A DNA stretch of 5,639 nt from positions 1 to 5,639 of the forward strand of contig JAATVJ010000344.1 of NCBI GenBank assembly GCA_014523515.1. The letters run 5' to 3'. This DNA comes from Nitrososphaerales archaeon TH1177. GTDB lineage: Archaea; Thermoproteota; Nitrososphaeria; Nitrososphaerales; Nitrososphaeraceae. A model generated the notes under the pieces. The model worked only from the letters and a program-made list of their open reading frames with translations, was not told the DNA's origin and made no database searches. Numbering within the stretch: position 1 is the stretch's first letter; each line of letters begins with the position of its first letter. A program made the position numbers and the translations under genes. Of this stretch, positions 1 through 4,997 are shown one piece after another.

Positions 1-124
1 TATAGTTTTTCAAATCTTATCTTTGATACTTTAGTCAATAGAGATTATCTGATGTTAACAATACTAGATAATAGCTATTGCGATCTAGAATGTATTATCT
101 GGTAGTAAAATAATGTCAGTATAC
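1..124. other. Non-coding left edge with a compound palindrome
   Basis: I see no plausible coding frame here on either strand. The only structure is at 64-88: arms CTAGAT (64-69) and ATCTAG (83-88) enclose a perfect 10-bp palindrome AATAGCTATT (70-79). The octamer ATTATCTG occurs on each side, at 44-51 and 94-101. In such AT-rich DNA this could be chance; a regulator-binding site or an old recombination end are alternatives I cannot separate. Confidence 0.3.
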
Positions 125-334
125 TTATGCTAATTGGTATAACTCAAGATGTTTGTTCTTGGGAATATTTTCTTTACCTTCCTTCATTCTAAATTGTTCA
201 TCAAAAGTCTTTATTAAATGGTTTTGTTCACTTGTGAAACCATAATGATCTGCCAACATGTTATCAATTTTATCAATAATATGTTTACTAAATTTAGGAT
301 AAAATTCTTGAATAGATATTATTCTGGATATTGT
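125..334 (-). pseudogene. C-terminal relic of an Eco57I/type IIG-like DNA methylase
   Basis: The minus-strand frame ending in TAA at 125-127 is open back to a stop at 335-337 and encodes 69 residues with no start codon near its beginning. The composition is that of a real protein end: HIIDKIDNMLADHYGFTSEQ, then FDEQFRMKEGKE. As I recall the family, adenine-specific Eco57I-type restriction-modification methylases end with a helix like 'IDxxLAxHYGFTxEExDFIxNYDxKYRMG', and the HYGF and (D/E)xxFRM positions match. The catalytic domain is absent: only 30 nt separate this frame from the arrestin-like stop. Another frame just upstream (358-375) gives RLDKLKIKKLAKQYPE, possibly a frameshifted earlier piece. 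I read it as a dead restriction-modification remnant. The family match is by eye and moderate. Confidence 0.5.
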
Positions 335-364
335 TTAGCCAGTTTTTTTATTTTTAGTTTTAAT

Positions 365-1309
365 TTATCTAATCTCTATTCTAGAAATAGCATCAAGATC
401 TTTTTCCAATGGTATATCAACAGTTGCTTTAATCTCCCAGTATAGTTCAGAAAGTTTTGAACGATATCTTTTATTTACTTCAGGGATTTTAATTTCAAAT
501 GGGGTTTCTTCATTCTCTTTCCAATTTGTAATTTCATTATCATAGCTTTGAATCACTGAAGTTTCATCTCTTTTAGAAGCAGTTGCATATTCTGTTGCAA
601 TTAATTTAATCTTTATACTTCTAATTGTAGTCGTTGTTGTTGAATTTGGTTTTGGCTTTCCAATAAATATTGTTCCCTCTATTGTGTCTTCTATTTTGTA
701 AATATTTTTTGACATTACTAGATTAATATAAAGACCTTTGCTACTTTTATTAGAAGAATAAATTTTAGAGTTAGTAGGATAATTATTGTTTTCCTTTGTT
801 ATTGATATGACATCAAATGATGTTGATGCGTTGGTATCACTACGAAGTTTTTTATCAATTGTAGCTTTAACCTCATAATCTATTGAGGCATTTCTTCCAC
901 TATATGATGATAAAGCATTATTTGGTAATGGAAATTCAAATGGTATTTCAGTACTTCCTTTATGCAGTATGATACCATTATCTGTATTGGTAATTATAGA
1001 AGGTTTACTACTTTGTGAAAGAAAGTATTCTAGATTTGTTGAAAAGAATAAATTAGAATCAGTATAGGTAACATTGCTGTATGATTGAGTAGAATTACCT
1101 TGTGAATCAGAACTTGTATATGGCTCACTTTTTATAATTTTTGTCTTTTCTTTTCCTTCTGCTATAAAATGGAAACTACGTGCCTTAATATCCTTGTCCG
1201 CTGACATAACTAATTTTCCTCTAACTGTTTCTCCTGCTTGGTATTTTGTTTTATCTAAAGCAAGCTCCAAATTCTCTTTACTATTGCCACCGCCAAATAG
1301 TTTAATCAA
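365..1309 (-). CDS. Arrestin-like (arrestin/Spo0M fold) protein
   Basis: This intact 314-residue protein has two arrestin-type beta-sandwich domains. Residues 11-172 form the N-like domain: LELALDKTKYQAGETVRGKL at its start, then the hallmark IPFEFPLPNNALSSYSGRNA at 122-141, followed by SIDYEVKATID. Residues 192-314 form the C-like domain, opening with INLVMSKNIYKIEDTIEGTI and closing with PFEIKIPE and YWEIKATVDIP. In eukaryotes such proteins are adaptors; in bacteria Spo0M is a related regulator; the archaeal role is unknown. There is no signal peptide or membrane segment, so it is probably cytosolic, and the glycine-rich KLFGGGN start resembles other prokaryotic members. The start is TTG (1307-1309), preceded by a weak purine-rich GAGAGA; no ATG is available near the domain edge. 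It is transcribed alone from a TATA box at 1352-1360. Confidence 0.85.
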   Translation of the reverse strand: MIKLFGGGNSKENLELALDKTKYQAGETVRGKLVMSADKDIKARSFHFIAEGKEKTKIIKSEPYTSSDSQGNSTQSYSNVTYTDSNLFFSTNLEYFLSQSSKPSIITNTDNGIILHKGSTEIPFEFPLPNNALSSYSGRNASIDYEVKATIDKKLRSDTNASTSFDVISITKENNNYPTNSKIYSSNKSSKGLYINLVMSKNIYKIEDTIEGTIFIGKPKPNSTTTTTIRSIKIKLIATEYATASKRDETSVIQSYDNEITNWKENEETPFEIKIPEVNKRYRSKLSELYWEIKATVDIPLEKDLDAISRIEIR

Positions 1310-1351
1310 TATCTCTCTTTTTTTTGTGAGATTTAATAAATTTTTTTATTG

Positions 1352-1360
1352 AATATAAAT
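1352..1360 (-). promoter_or_regulatory. TATA box of the arrestin-like gene
   Basis: Read on the minus strand, this is ATTTATATT preceded by GGTAA, which fits an archaeal TATA box with a purine-rich BRE. It lies about 43 nt upstream of the TTG start. That predicts a transcription start near 1325-1330 and a short leader of about 15-20 nt. The surrounding DNA is extremely AT-rich, so other boxes are possible. Confidence 0.5.
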
Positions 1361-1407
1361 TTACCAATTTTTTAGCTAATTAATAATAAAATTTTTTTAC
1401 AATTTTT

Positions 1408-1611
1408 TTAAATATATATTTTATAGATTTGATAAATTAATTGGAAGAAAACTATGACTATAGAATCTGTAACCTTCTTCACTGCTTTAATCATTTGTTG
1501 AGGATATAGCCAATCTTTTTCTTCTTTTTCAATTTGTGGATCGTTTAGAAAGGAGTTACCTGTTATAATAACTAATTTAGATTTGTATTTTTTATTTCTT
1601 TTCAAATTCAA
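1408..1611 (-). CDS. Short hypothetical protein, or 3' half of a split gene
   Basis: This frame codes for 67 residues from a TTG start at 1609-1611. The N-terminal part (NKKYKSKLVIITGNSFLNDP) looks like a beta strand and turn of a soluble protein. The middle is charged (QIEKEEKDWLYPQQMIKAVKKV). The last 20 residues are hydrophobic and low in complexity. I do not recognise the family. The TTG overlaps the TGA of the upstream frame (TTGA), and a TAA lies just before it in its own frame. It is therefore either translationally coupled to the frame at 1608-1835 or the continuation of that gene after a one-base indel. It may be a remnant. Confidence 0.35.
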   Translation of the reverse strand: MNLKRNKKYKSKLVIITGNSFLNDPQIEKEEKDWLYPQQMIKAVKKVTDSIVIVFFQLIYQIYKIYI

Positions 1612-1835
1612 ATATTAATAAATATGTTATCTGATGAATTGTGAATATTTCTTTTTACTTTTGTTTGATTTAGTAAAACAATATCTAAATTTATTTTGTA
1701 TTTTTTGTGGGCTTTTTCCACTATTTTATAAAAATCTAATTTATTATCTGCAACTAGAACATATACATTAACAGATTTCAAATAGCTAAATTTTTTAAGT
1801 AAATTATTTTGGACAATACTAATTATTCTACTACT
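1608..1835 (-). pseudogene. Start-less 75-codon frame, 5' half of the split or coupled pair
   Basis: The minus-strand frame is open from a TAA at 1836-1838 to TGA at 1608-1610. Its translation looks genuinely coding, with an alternating strand-helix-strand pattern: SVNVYVLVADNKLDFYKIVE, then KAHKKYKINLDIVLLNQT. There is no ATG; the only usual start is a TTG giving MKSVNVYVLVADNK, which would leave 57 residues. The pattern suggests one beta-alpha-beta unit of a Rossmann-like fold, but I do not recognise the family. Its end overlaps the next frame by the TTGA junction. The missing start and the frame switch together favour a decayed gene over a functional pair, though a real small gene cannot be ruled out. 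Confidence 0.35.
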
Positions 1836-1837
1836 TT

Positions 1838-1847
1838 AACATATAAG
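1838..1847 (+). promoter_or_regulatory. Possible TATA box of the PsbP-like pseudogene
   Basis: AACATATAAG lies about 50 nt upstream of the ATG pair at 1895/1901 and would place the transcript start near 1870. A second TATA-like stretch (GATTATATTG, 1881-1890) is too close to the start codon for a normal archaeal spacing. The evidence is weak because the DNA is very AT-rich. Confidence 0.3.
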
Positions 1848-1894
1848 ATTATTATGGATGAATGAAAGTTAAATAACATAGATTATATTGTAAT

Positions 1895-2470
1895 ATGATA
1901 ATGAAGAGAATCCTAAAATCAATTATGCTTACAGGATTTACAATTGCTATTATATGAATTTTTTTGATGACAACAGGAAATAATGTTTTTGCTATAGCAT
2001 ATACTTATGAAAAATGTGATGTGTCAATTCAATATCCTGAAGATTGGACGGTAGAAGAATCAGATGTTGTCGCAGATAAAATAAGGTATTTAGCCAATTT
2101 TTTTCCAAAAGATGATTTTCTTGTATATATGGTGTAAGTATGAATATTCAGAATTTTGGGCTTGCAAAAAAAATCTATGGAGGAAATTTCTGAATTTCAA
2201 AAAGATCGTGCTACATCCTATCCAGGTTCCACTATTACAGAATCTGAAATTACTGAAATAAACGGATTTCCAACTCATAAAATTTTTTATACTGATGGTA
2301 TTAGTGAAGATACAATTCTAACTTATCTTATAATTGCCTACGATAGAGAATATGAATTTAAATTTGATGCAATCAATAAAACAGAATTTGATAAATATTC
2401 TTCAATAGTAGAAGAAATGAAAAATAGTATTAAAATTTCAAAACCAAATTTTGAAGGAATAAATTGTTAA
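1895..2470 (+). pseudogene. Broken PsbP-like secreted protein gene
   Basis: Translation from ATG 1895 (or 1901, MKRILKSIMLTGFTIAII) gives a signal peptide interrupted by TGA at 1955-1957. In the same frame it continues IFLMTTGNNVFA, then YEKCDVSIQYPEDWTVEESD. The 'I-Y-P-x-(D/S)-W' strand is typical of PsbP-like/MOG1-fold secreted proteins common in Nitrososphaerota. After LVY the frame shifts at about 2128-2131 to read GVSMNIQNFGLAKK. It shifts back in an 8-A run (2166-2173) to read SMEEISEFQKDRATSYPGST and continues to TAA at 2468-2470, ending in the closing helix KYSSIVEEMKNSIKI. Restored, the protein would be about 190 residues and exported. Three lesions make it a pseudogene. The two frameshifts could be sequencing errors (one is in a homopolymer), but the TGA is not explained by a single indel. 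Confidence 0.75.
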
Positions 2471-2963
2471 AATTATTATTATTTCATCGAATTAAAGAAG
2501 ACTGAGGAGACAATTGCTAAAGAATTAGGAGTTTCAACCCATACAATTCAACGCTATAAGATCATCTGGGAGCAAAGAGCTGGATCGATATGGAAACAAA
2601 AGACAAATGATACTTTGTTTCTTGAATATAAATTGGTTAAAAACAGAATCCCAAACCAAACTATACAAGGCATAAGAAGATCAAGTTACTTCCACCGATA
2701 ATACCTCAGCAGCAGAAAAAGCAAAGTGCGCAGAAGTAGCAGCAAATATCGCGATAGATGTTTTGAAGATGGAAGCCGAAGGTATCAAAGCAGTAAAAGA
2801 GTTAGTAGGAAAAAATGTACAAGGAAATAATATTCTAGATAATCTTAATCGTGCTCATCAATTAAAAGAAAATAGATACGATAATAATGAATCTAATATT
2901 AGAGAATATGATCCTAAGAAAATTTTAGTTTTCGATCATTTATGGACATATAAAATACAGTAG
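2471..2963 (+). pseudogene. Broken helix-turn-helix protein gene
   Basis: Directly after the PsbP-like stop, and in the same frame, an open stretch without a start codon reads FIELKKTEETIAKELGVSTH, then TIQRYKIIWEQ. This is a clear helix-turn-helix (KTEETIAKELGVSTHTIQRYK, encoded at about 2495-2557). The frame runs into TAA at 2699-2701. The next frame, open from 2676, continues with EDQVTSTDNTSAAEKAKCAE, then VAANIAIDVLKMEAEGIKAV, a helical segment, to a stop at 2961-2963. The join implies a +1/-2 frameshift at about 2675-2695. A whole gene would encode some 160 residues or more with the DNA-binding part at the N-terminus. The annotatable intact tail starts at ATG 2769 or TTG 2763 (66 residues). 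The product was probably a DNA-binding regulator or a mobile-element protein; I cannot name the family. The N-terminus is also missing. Confidence 0.6.
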
Positions 2964-3280
2964 AATACCATTAAAAATTCTATAAATTAATGAAAATTAA
3001 AGAAAAAAGAAAAATATATTTTTTGTTATCCTATTTTAGATTAATATTACTTCAATTGTAGTATTAGTAGTTGTTGTTATAATACATTATAAAGGCTACT
3101 ACAGTTAATAGATTTATTTATGAATATTCCTCTAAATGATTGAAAATATAATAAATATTTAATCAAATAATATTCAACCAGTACCATTACCAAAAGTTAA
3201 AGCAGTCTTTATTCCAGTTTTTAGGCGGCGAAAAGTTGTACTATATCAATAATAATCTTTATGAAATGCATATTTATTGA
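2964..3280. other. Intergenic region with two coding-like scraps
   Basis: No intact gene is present. At 2990-3061 (plus) an ATG opens a 23-codon frame, MKIKEKRKIYFLLSYFRLIL. A neighbouring frame up to TAA at 3106-3108 gives the hydrophobic ITSIVVLVVVVIIHYKGYYS. Together they look like a tiny single-membrane-span protein split by a frameshift. At 3163-3252 (plus) a start-less frame reads NIQPVPLPKVKAVFIPVFRR and includes the locally GC-rich run GGCGGCG; it looks like the tail of a lost protein. Both are weak calls. Confidence 0.3.
3239..3247 (+). promoter_or_regulatory. Candidate TATA box for the cysteine-repeat gene
   Basis: TACTATATC lies 34 nt before the TTG start at 3281, so transcription would begin near 3270 and give an almost leaderless mRNA, as is common in archaea. 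The box is also consistent with the lack of any Shine-Dalgarno-like sequence before the TTG. Confidence 0.4.
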
Positions 3281-4222
3281 TTGAATGTATTTCCGATCAG
3301 AAACCTTATTAATAACAATCAACTTTTGCTATTATTGTCAAATAATAAAACTACTAAAAATTATACTAGTAGTATTTTTTTAATCTTTTTTGCTAGTATC
3401 TTGGCTCTATCACTTTTTATGTTTTATATGTCTACTTCATATAGTCAAATAGAGTCTGATGAGGTTTTAGAAGAACCACAGGAGCAACAACAAATATGTG
3501 CTGAAGGTGAAGTATTCAATCCAGATACACAGATGTGTGAGCCAGCTGCAACAGTAGAAGGAGGAGAACTACAAGAACCACAATCATCATGTCTTGAAGG
3601 TGAAGTATTCAATCCAGATACACAGATGTGTGAGCCAGCTGCAACAGTAGAAGGAGGAGAACTACAAGAACCACAATCATCATGTCTTGAAGGTGAAGTA
3701 TTCAATCCAGATACACAGATGTGTGAATCTGCAGCATCAACAACAACTGATCTTGAGACACTAACACAAGGAGAAGCACCAGCAACAGACGAACTAGCAG
3801 CACCAACACTAGAAGAACTAGCAGCACCAACAGAACTAGTAGGAAAATCAGAAGAAGAATTACTAGCAGAAGAAAAACAACAACTAGCACCAGGACTAGA
3901 TGCAGAAAAAGCGAAAAAAGCACCACCAAAAAATAAAATAACACCGGCTTCAACAAAGTTTCCTTGTGATCCAAATTCTCCTACTTTGAAAGTCGGATCA
4001 CAAGGTAACAAAGTAGTACAATTGCAGAAAATTTTGAAAGGCACGGGAAAATTAACAGGAGTTATTGATGGAATATTTGGTCCAGATACCAAAGATGCGG
4101 TAATAAGATTCCAACAACCTAATTTGGATGCTGACGGAATAGTGGGTCCTCAAACTTGGAAAAAGCTGTGTGACTTAGCTGACATTTGGAATAAACATCC
4201 TCAATTTGCACCAAAGTTATAA
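3281..4222 (+). CDS. Exported cysteine-repeat protein with peptidoglycan-binding-type domain
   Basis: This is a 313-residue multidomain protein. Residues 31-50 (SIFLIFFASILALSLFMFYM) form a signal peptide or anchor, with possible cleavage after SYSQ. Residues 73-148 hold three Cys-x12-Cys loops (GEVFNPDTQMC core) in 31-residue repeats; the third is cut short. The core recalls peritrophin/chitin-binding loops, but that is only a resemblance. Residues 160-225 are an Ala/Glu/Pro/Lys-rich linker. Residues 234-297 are a peptidoglycan-binding-type domain (PF01471-like): LKVGSQGNKVVQLQKIL, then DGIFGPDTKDAVIRFQ and DGIVGPQTWKKLC. Cys229 and Cys297 bracket this domain and may pair. The protein is probably outside the membrane, binding a surface glycan. 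The start is uncertain: TTG at 3281 follows a TGA directly, and internal TTG codons at residues 15 and 18 would still leave the signal sequence. The product is clearly real; its ligand is unknown. Confidence 0.85.
   Translation: MNVFPIRNLINNNQLLLLLSNNKTTKNYTSSIFLIFFASILALSLFMFYMSTSYSQIESDEVLEEPQEQQQICAEGEVFNPDTQMCEPAATVEGGELQEPQSSCLEGEVFNPDTQMCEPAATVEGGELQEPQSSCLEGEVFNPDTQMCESAASTTTDLETLTQGEAPATDELAAPTLEELAAPTELVGKSEEELLAEEKQQLAPGLDAEKAKKAPPKNKITPASTKFPCDPNSPTLKVGSQGNKVVQLQKILKGTGKLTGVIDGIFGPDTKDAVIRFQQPNLDADGIVGPQTWKKLCDLADIWNKHPQFAPKL
3497..3730 (+). repeat. Tandem 93-bp in-frame repeats (2.5 copies)
   Basis: Units start at 3497, 3590 and 3683, each at a TGT cysteine codon. The first two are 93 bp and nearly identical at the DNA level, the main difference being GCT versus CTT in the second codon. 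The third is identical to the second for about 45 bp and then diverges. Such low divergence, including at silent sites, points to recent duplication. The array can expand or contract without frameshift, changing the number of Cys-x12-Cys loops on the encoded protein. Confidence 0.9.
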
Positions 4223-4240
4223 GCCAACATCATATCAGTT

Positions 4241-4300
4241 CATACCCTACCAAATACATGCTCGTTCCATGATGGGTTCTTTAATATATGGTAGGCTATG
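4241..4300 (+). terminator. Hairpin 1, likely terminator of the cysteine-repeat gene
   Basis: The left arm CATACCCTACCA (4241-4252) pairs with the right arm TGGTAGGCTATG (4289-4300), 12 bp with one mismatch, around a 36-nt AT-rich loop. A T-run follows (GCTTTTTAAA from 4301), 19 nt after the stop codon of the preceding gene. This fits a transcript end or a 3'-UTR structure. The long loop is unusual for a simple terminator, and the same design recurs twice downstream. Confidence 0.5.
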
Positions 4301-4453
4301 GCTTTTTAAATTCTTTGAAGATACTGTTTGAAGATATTTGGATTACGGATATATCTAACTGTAATATTCTGTGCTACAGTGTAAATATAAACTTAATATA
4401 ATTTGTATATTATACTACTATCAAGTCATAGGTAAATAGGCATAAACCAATCA

Positions 4454-4518
4454 TGTCATAGTCTTCAGCATTAATTAATTCCTTTCTGCTTTGTTGTTAA
4501 TATATGAAGGCTATGGCA
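4454..4518 (+). repeat. Hairpin 2 of the related trio
   Basis: The left arm TGTCATAGTCTTCA (4454-4467) pairs with TGAAGGCTATGGCA (4505-4518): 14 positions, all paired if two G-U wobbles are allowed on the plus-strand RNA. The loop is 37 nt. The right arm and its lead-in (TTAATATATGAAGGCTATGG) closely match hairpin 1 (TTAATATATGGTAGGCTATG), but the left arm has changed in step. The wobbles favour a plus-strand transcript. Confidence 0.55.
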
Positions 4519-4615
4519 GATTGTTAAAATTCTTAAATATTTTGGACTCGAATATTATATCCTAGATCTATCTACTTCGGTGTGAAACAATTTCATAACA
4601 ATATACATACACATA

Positions 4616-4680
4616 CAATAACTTCCTACAAAATATTATCATCAACCATTAGATAGGTTTCATAAATATGGAAGTTATGG
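4616..4680 (+). repeat. Hairpin 3 of the related trio
   Basis: ATAACTTCC (4618-4626) pairs perfectly with GGAAGTTAT (4670-4678), with one more C-G pair after a mismatch (4616/4680), around a 43-nt loop. The right arm region ATATGGAAGTTATGGTTTT aligns with those of hairpins 1 and 2, and a T-rich stretch follows. It sits 58 nt upstream of the small ORF, ahead of that ORF's TATA box. Confidence 0.5.
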
Positions 4681-4700
4681 TTTTAATACAATATTTTTGA

Positions 4701-4709
4701 TTTAATATA
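4701..4709 (+). promoter_or_regulatory. TATA box of the small ORF at 4739
   Basis: TTTAATATA ends 30 nt before the ATG at 4739. With usual archaeal spacing, transcription would start around 4730, giving a leaderless or near-leaderless mRNA. That start falls within the palindrome at 4723-4742. Confidence 0.45.
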
Positions 4710-4722
4710 GACAATTATTAAT

Positions 4723-4742
4723 TCATGTGAAATTCCACATGA
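4723..4742. promoter_or_regulatory. Palindrome over transcript start and start codon (operator candidate)
   Basis: TCATGTG (4723-4729) and CACATGA (4736-4742) are perfect 7-bp inverted repeats separated by AAATTC. The right arm contains the ATG of the small ORF. The size and placement suit an operator for a dimeric regulator, or a hairpin that hides the start codon. No regulator is identified in the window. Confidence 0.4.
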
Positions 4743-4903
4743 TTTCCACCGAACCCGAAACTATAGAAGTATGGATTCTAGAAACATTTATGGTACTTTA
4801 TAGTGTTTATAGTGATAGTATGGCATTAGCAAAATTAGATTTTTATGATAAATTTATGAGACGTTCATTTATTATGAGATGTTCATTTATTACAATATTT
4901 TAA
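4739..4903 (+). CDS. Small 54-residue hypothetical protein
   Basis: An ATG frame encodes 54 residues: MISTEPETIEVWILETFMVL, then YSVYSDSMALAKLDFYDKFM, then MRRSFI-MRCSFI-TIF (the first M of this repeat is the M ending the previous block). The first 40 residues have normal amphipathic, protein-like composition with acidic residues and no signal peptide. I do not recognise the family. Its end is an in-frame duplication of 18 bp, so the C-terminus may be a product of slippage that ran into a new stop. Support for it being real: a TATA box at a sensible distance and a palindrome over the start. Against: short length and no SD motif. It could also be the N-terminal remnant of a longer gene. Confidence 0.45.
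   Translation: MISTEPETIEVWILETFMVLYSVYSDSMALAKLDFYDKFMRRSFIMRCSFITIF
4856..4891 (+). repeat. 18-bp tandem duplication
   Basis: Two adjacent 18-bp units start at 4856 and 4874 and differ by one C/T. They encode MRRSFI and MRCSFI in the small ORF. The exact codon-frame spacing means the duplication does not break the frame. Confidence 0.8.
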
Positions 4904-4944
4904 TATAAATAATGTTAATAATAATCGTAACAAATTGATAAAAA

Positions 4945-4977
4945 ACAAATTATTTGTAATAGTACCTATCTAAGGTA
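4945..4977 (-). terminator. Weak terminator-like structures for the gene at 4998
   Basis: Downstream of the minus-strand stop at 4998, TACCT (4963-4967) and AGGTA (4973-4977) can form a short stem. A second small palindrome, ACAAATTATTTGT (4945-4957), follows and is succeeded on the minus strand by a run of T. The two stems are short, so the call is tentative; the region also separates two converging genes. Confidence 0.3.
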
Positions 4978-4997
4978 TGACATTCTTTCTGGTTTGG

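Larger units (their letters stand above)
4223..4738. other. Non-coding spacer with a trio of related hairpins
   Basis: There is no credible coding frame in these 516 bases. They contain three inverted repeats of the same design (4241-4300, 4454-4518, 4616-4680), annotated separately, with flanks that look like diverged copies of one another, and then the promoter of the small ORF at 4739. The copies are 160-210 bp apart. The stretch may encode small RNAs, may be a set of terminators, or may be decayed tandem copies of a small repeat element. Confidence 0.5.

Noticed and set aside
218..445. A plus-strand 75-codon frame at the arrestin-like 3' end
   Set aside because: It lies opposite the methylase relic and the arrestin-like tail, both of which have much better protein character.
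2090..2278. A minus-strand 62-codon frame inside the PsbP-like pseudogene
   Set aside because: It is antisense to recognisable PsbP-like sequence, with Phe/Cys/Trp-rich composition typical of shadows.
3285..3380. An ATG frame one base off the cysteine-repeat gene start, giving a short hydrophobic peptide
   Set aside because: It stops after about 31 codons, while the TTG frame leads directly into the signal sequence and repeats; a leader peptide cannot be excluded but has no support.
3497..3730. The regular repeats as a CRISPR array
   Set aside because: The units are adjacent with no spacers and are in frame within a coding sequence.
3702..3974. A minus-strand frame rich in Leu and Val
   Set aside because: It is a shadow of the Ala/Glu/Gln-rich linker codons on the plus strand, which reverse to Leu/Val codons; it has no protein-like features.
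3445..4092. A long minus-strand open frame (215 codons) opposite the cysteine-repeat gene
   Set aside because: It is an antisense shadow: its repeats and Ser/Gly/Cys-rich composition mirror the plus-strand repeats and linker, and the plus strand has clear domains.
4241..4680. The hairpin trio as integron attC sites or IS200/IS605 ends
   Set aside because: There is no integrase or Y1 transposase in the window, no gene cassettes lie between the hairpins, and the core site motifs are not seen.
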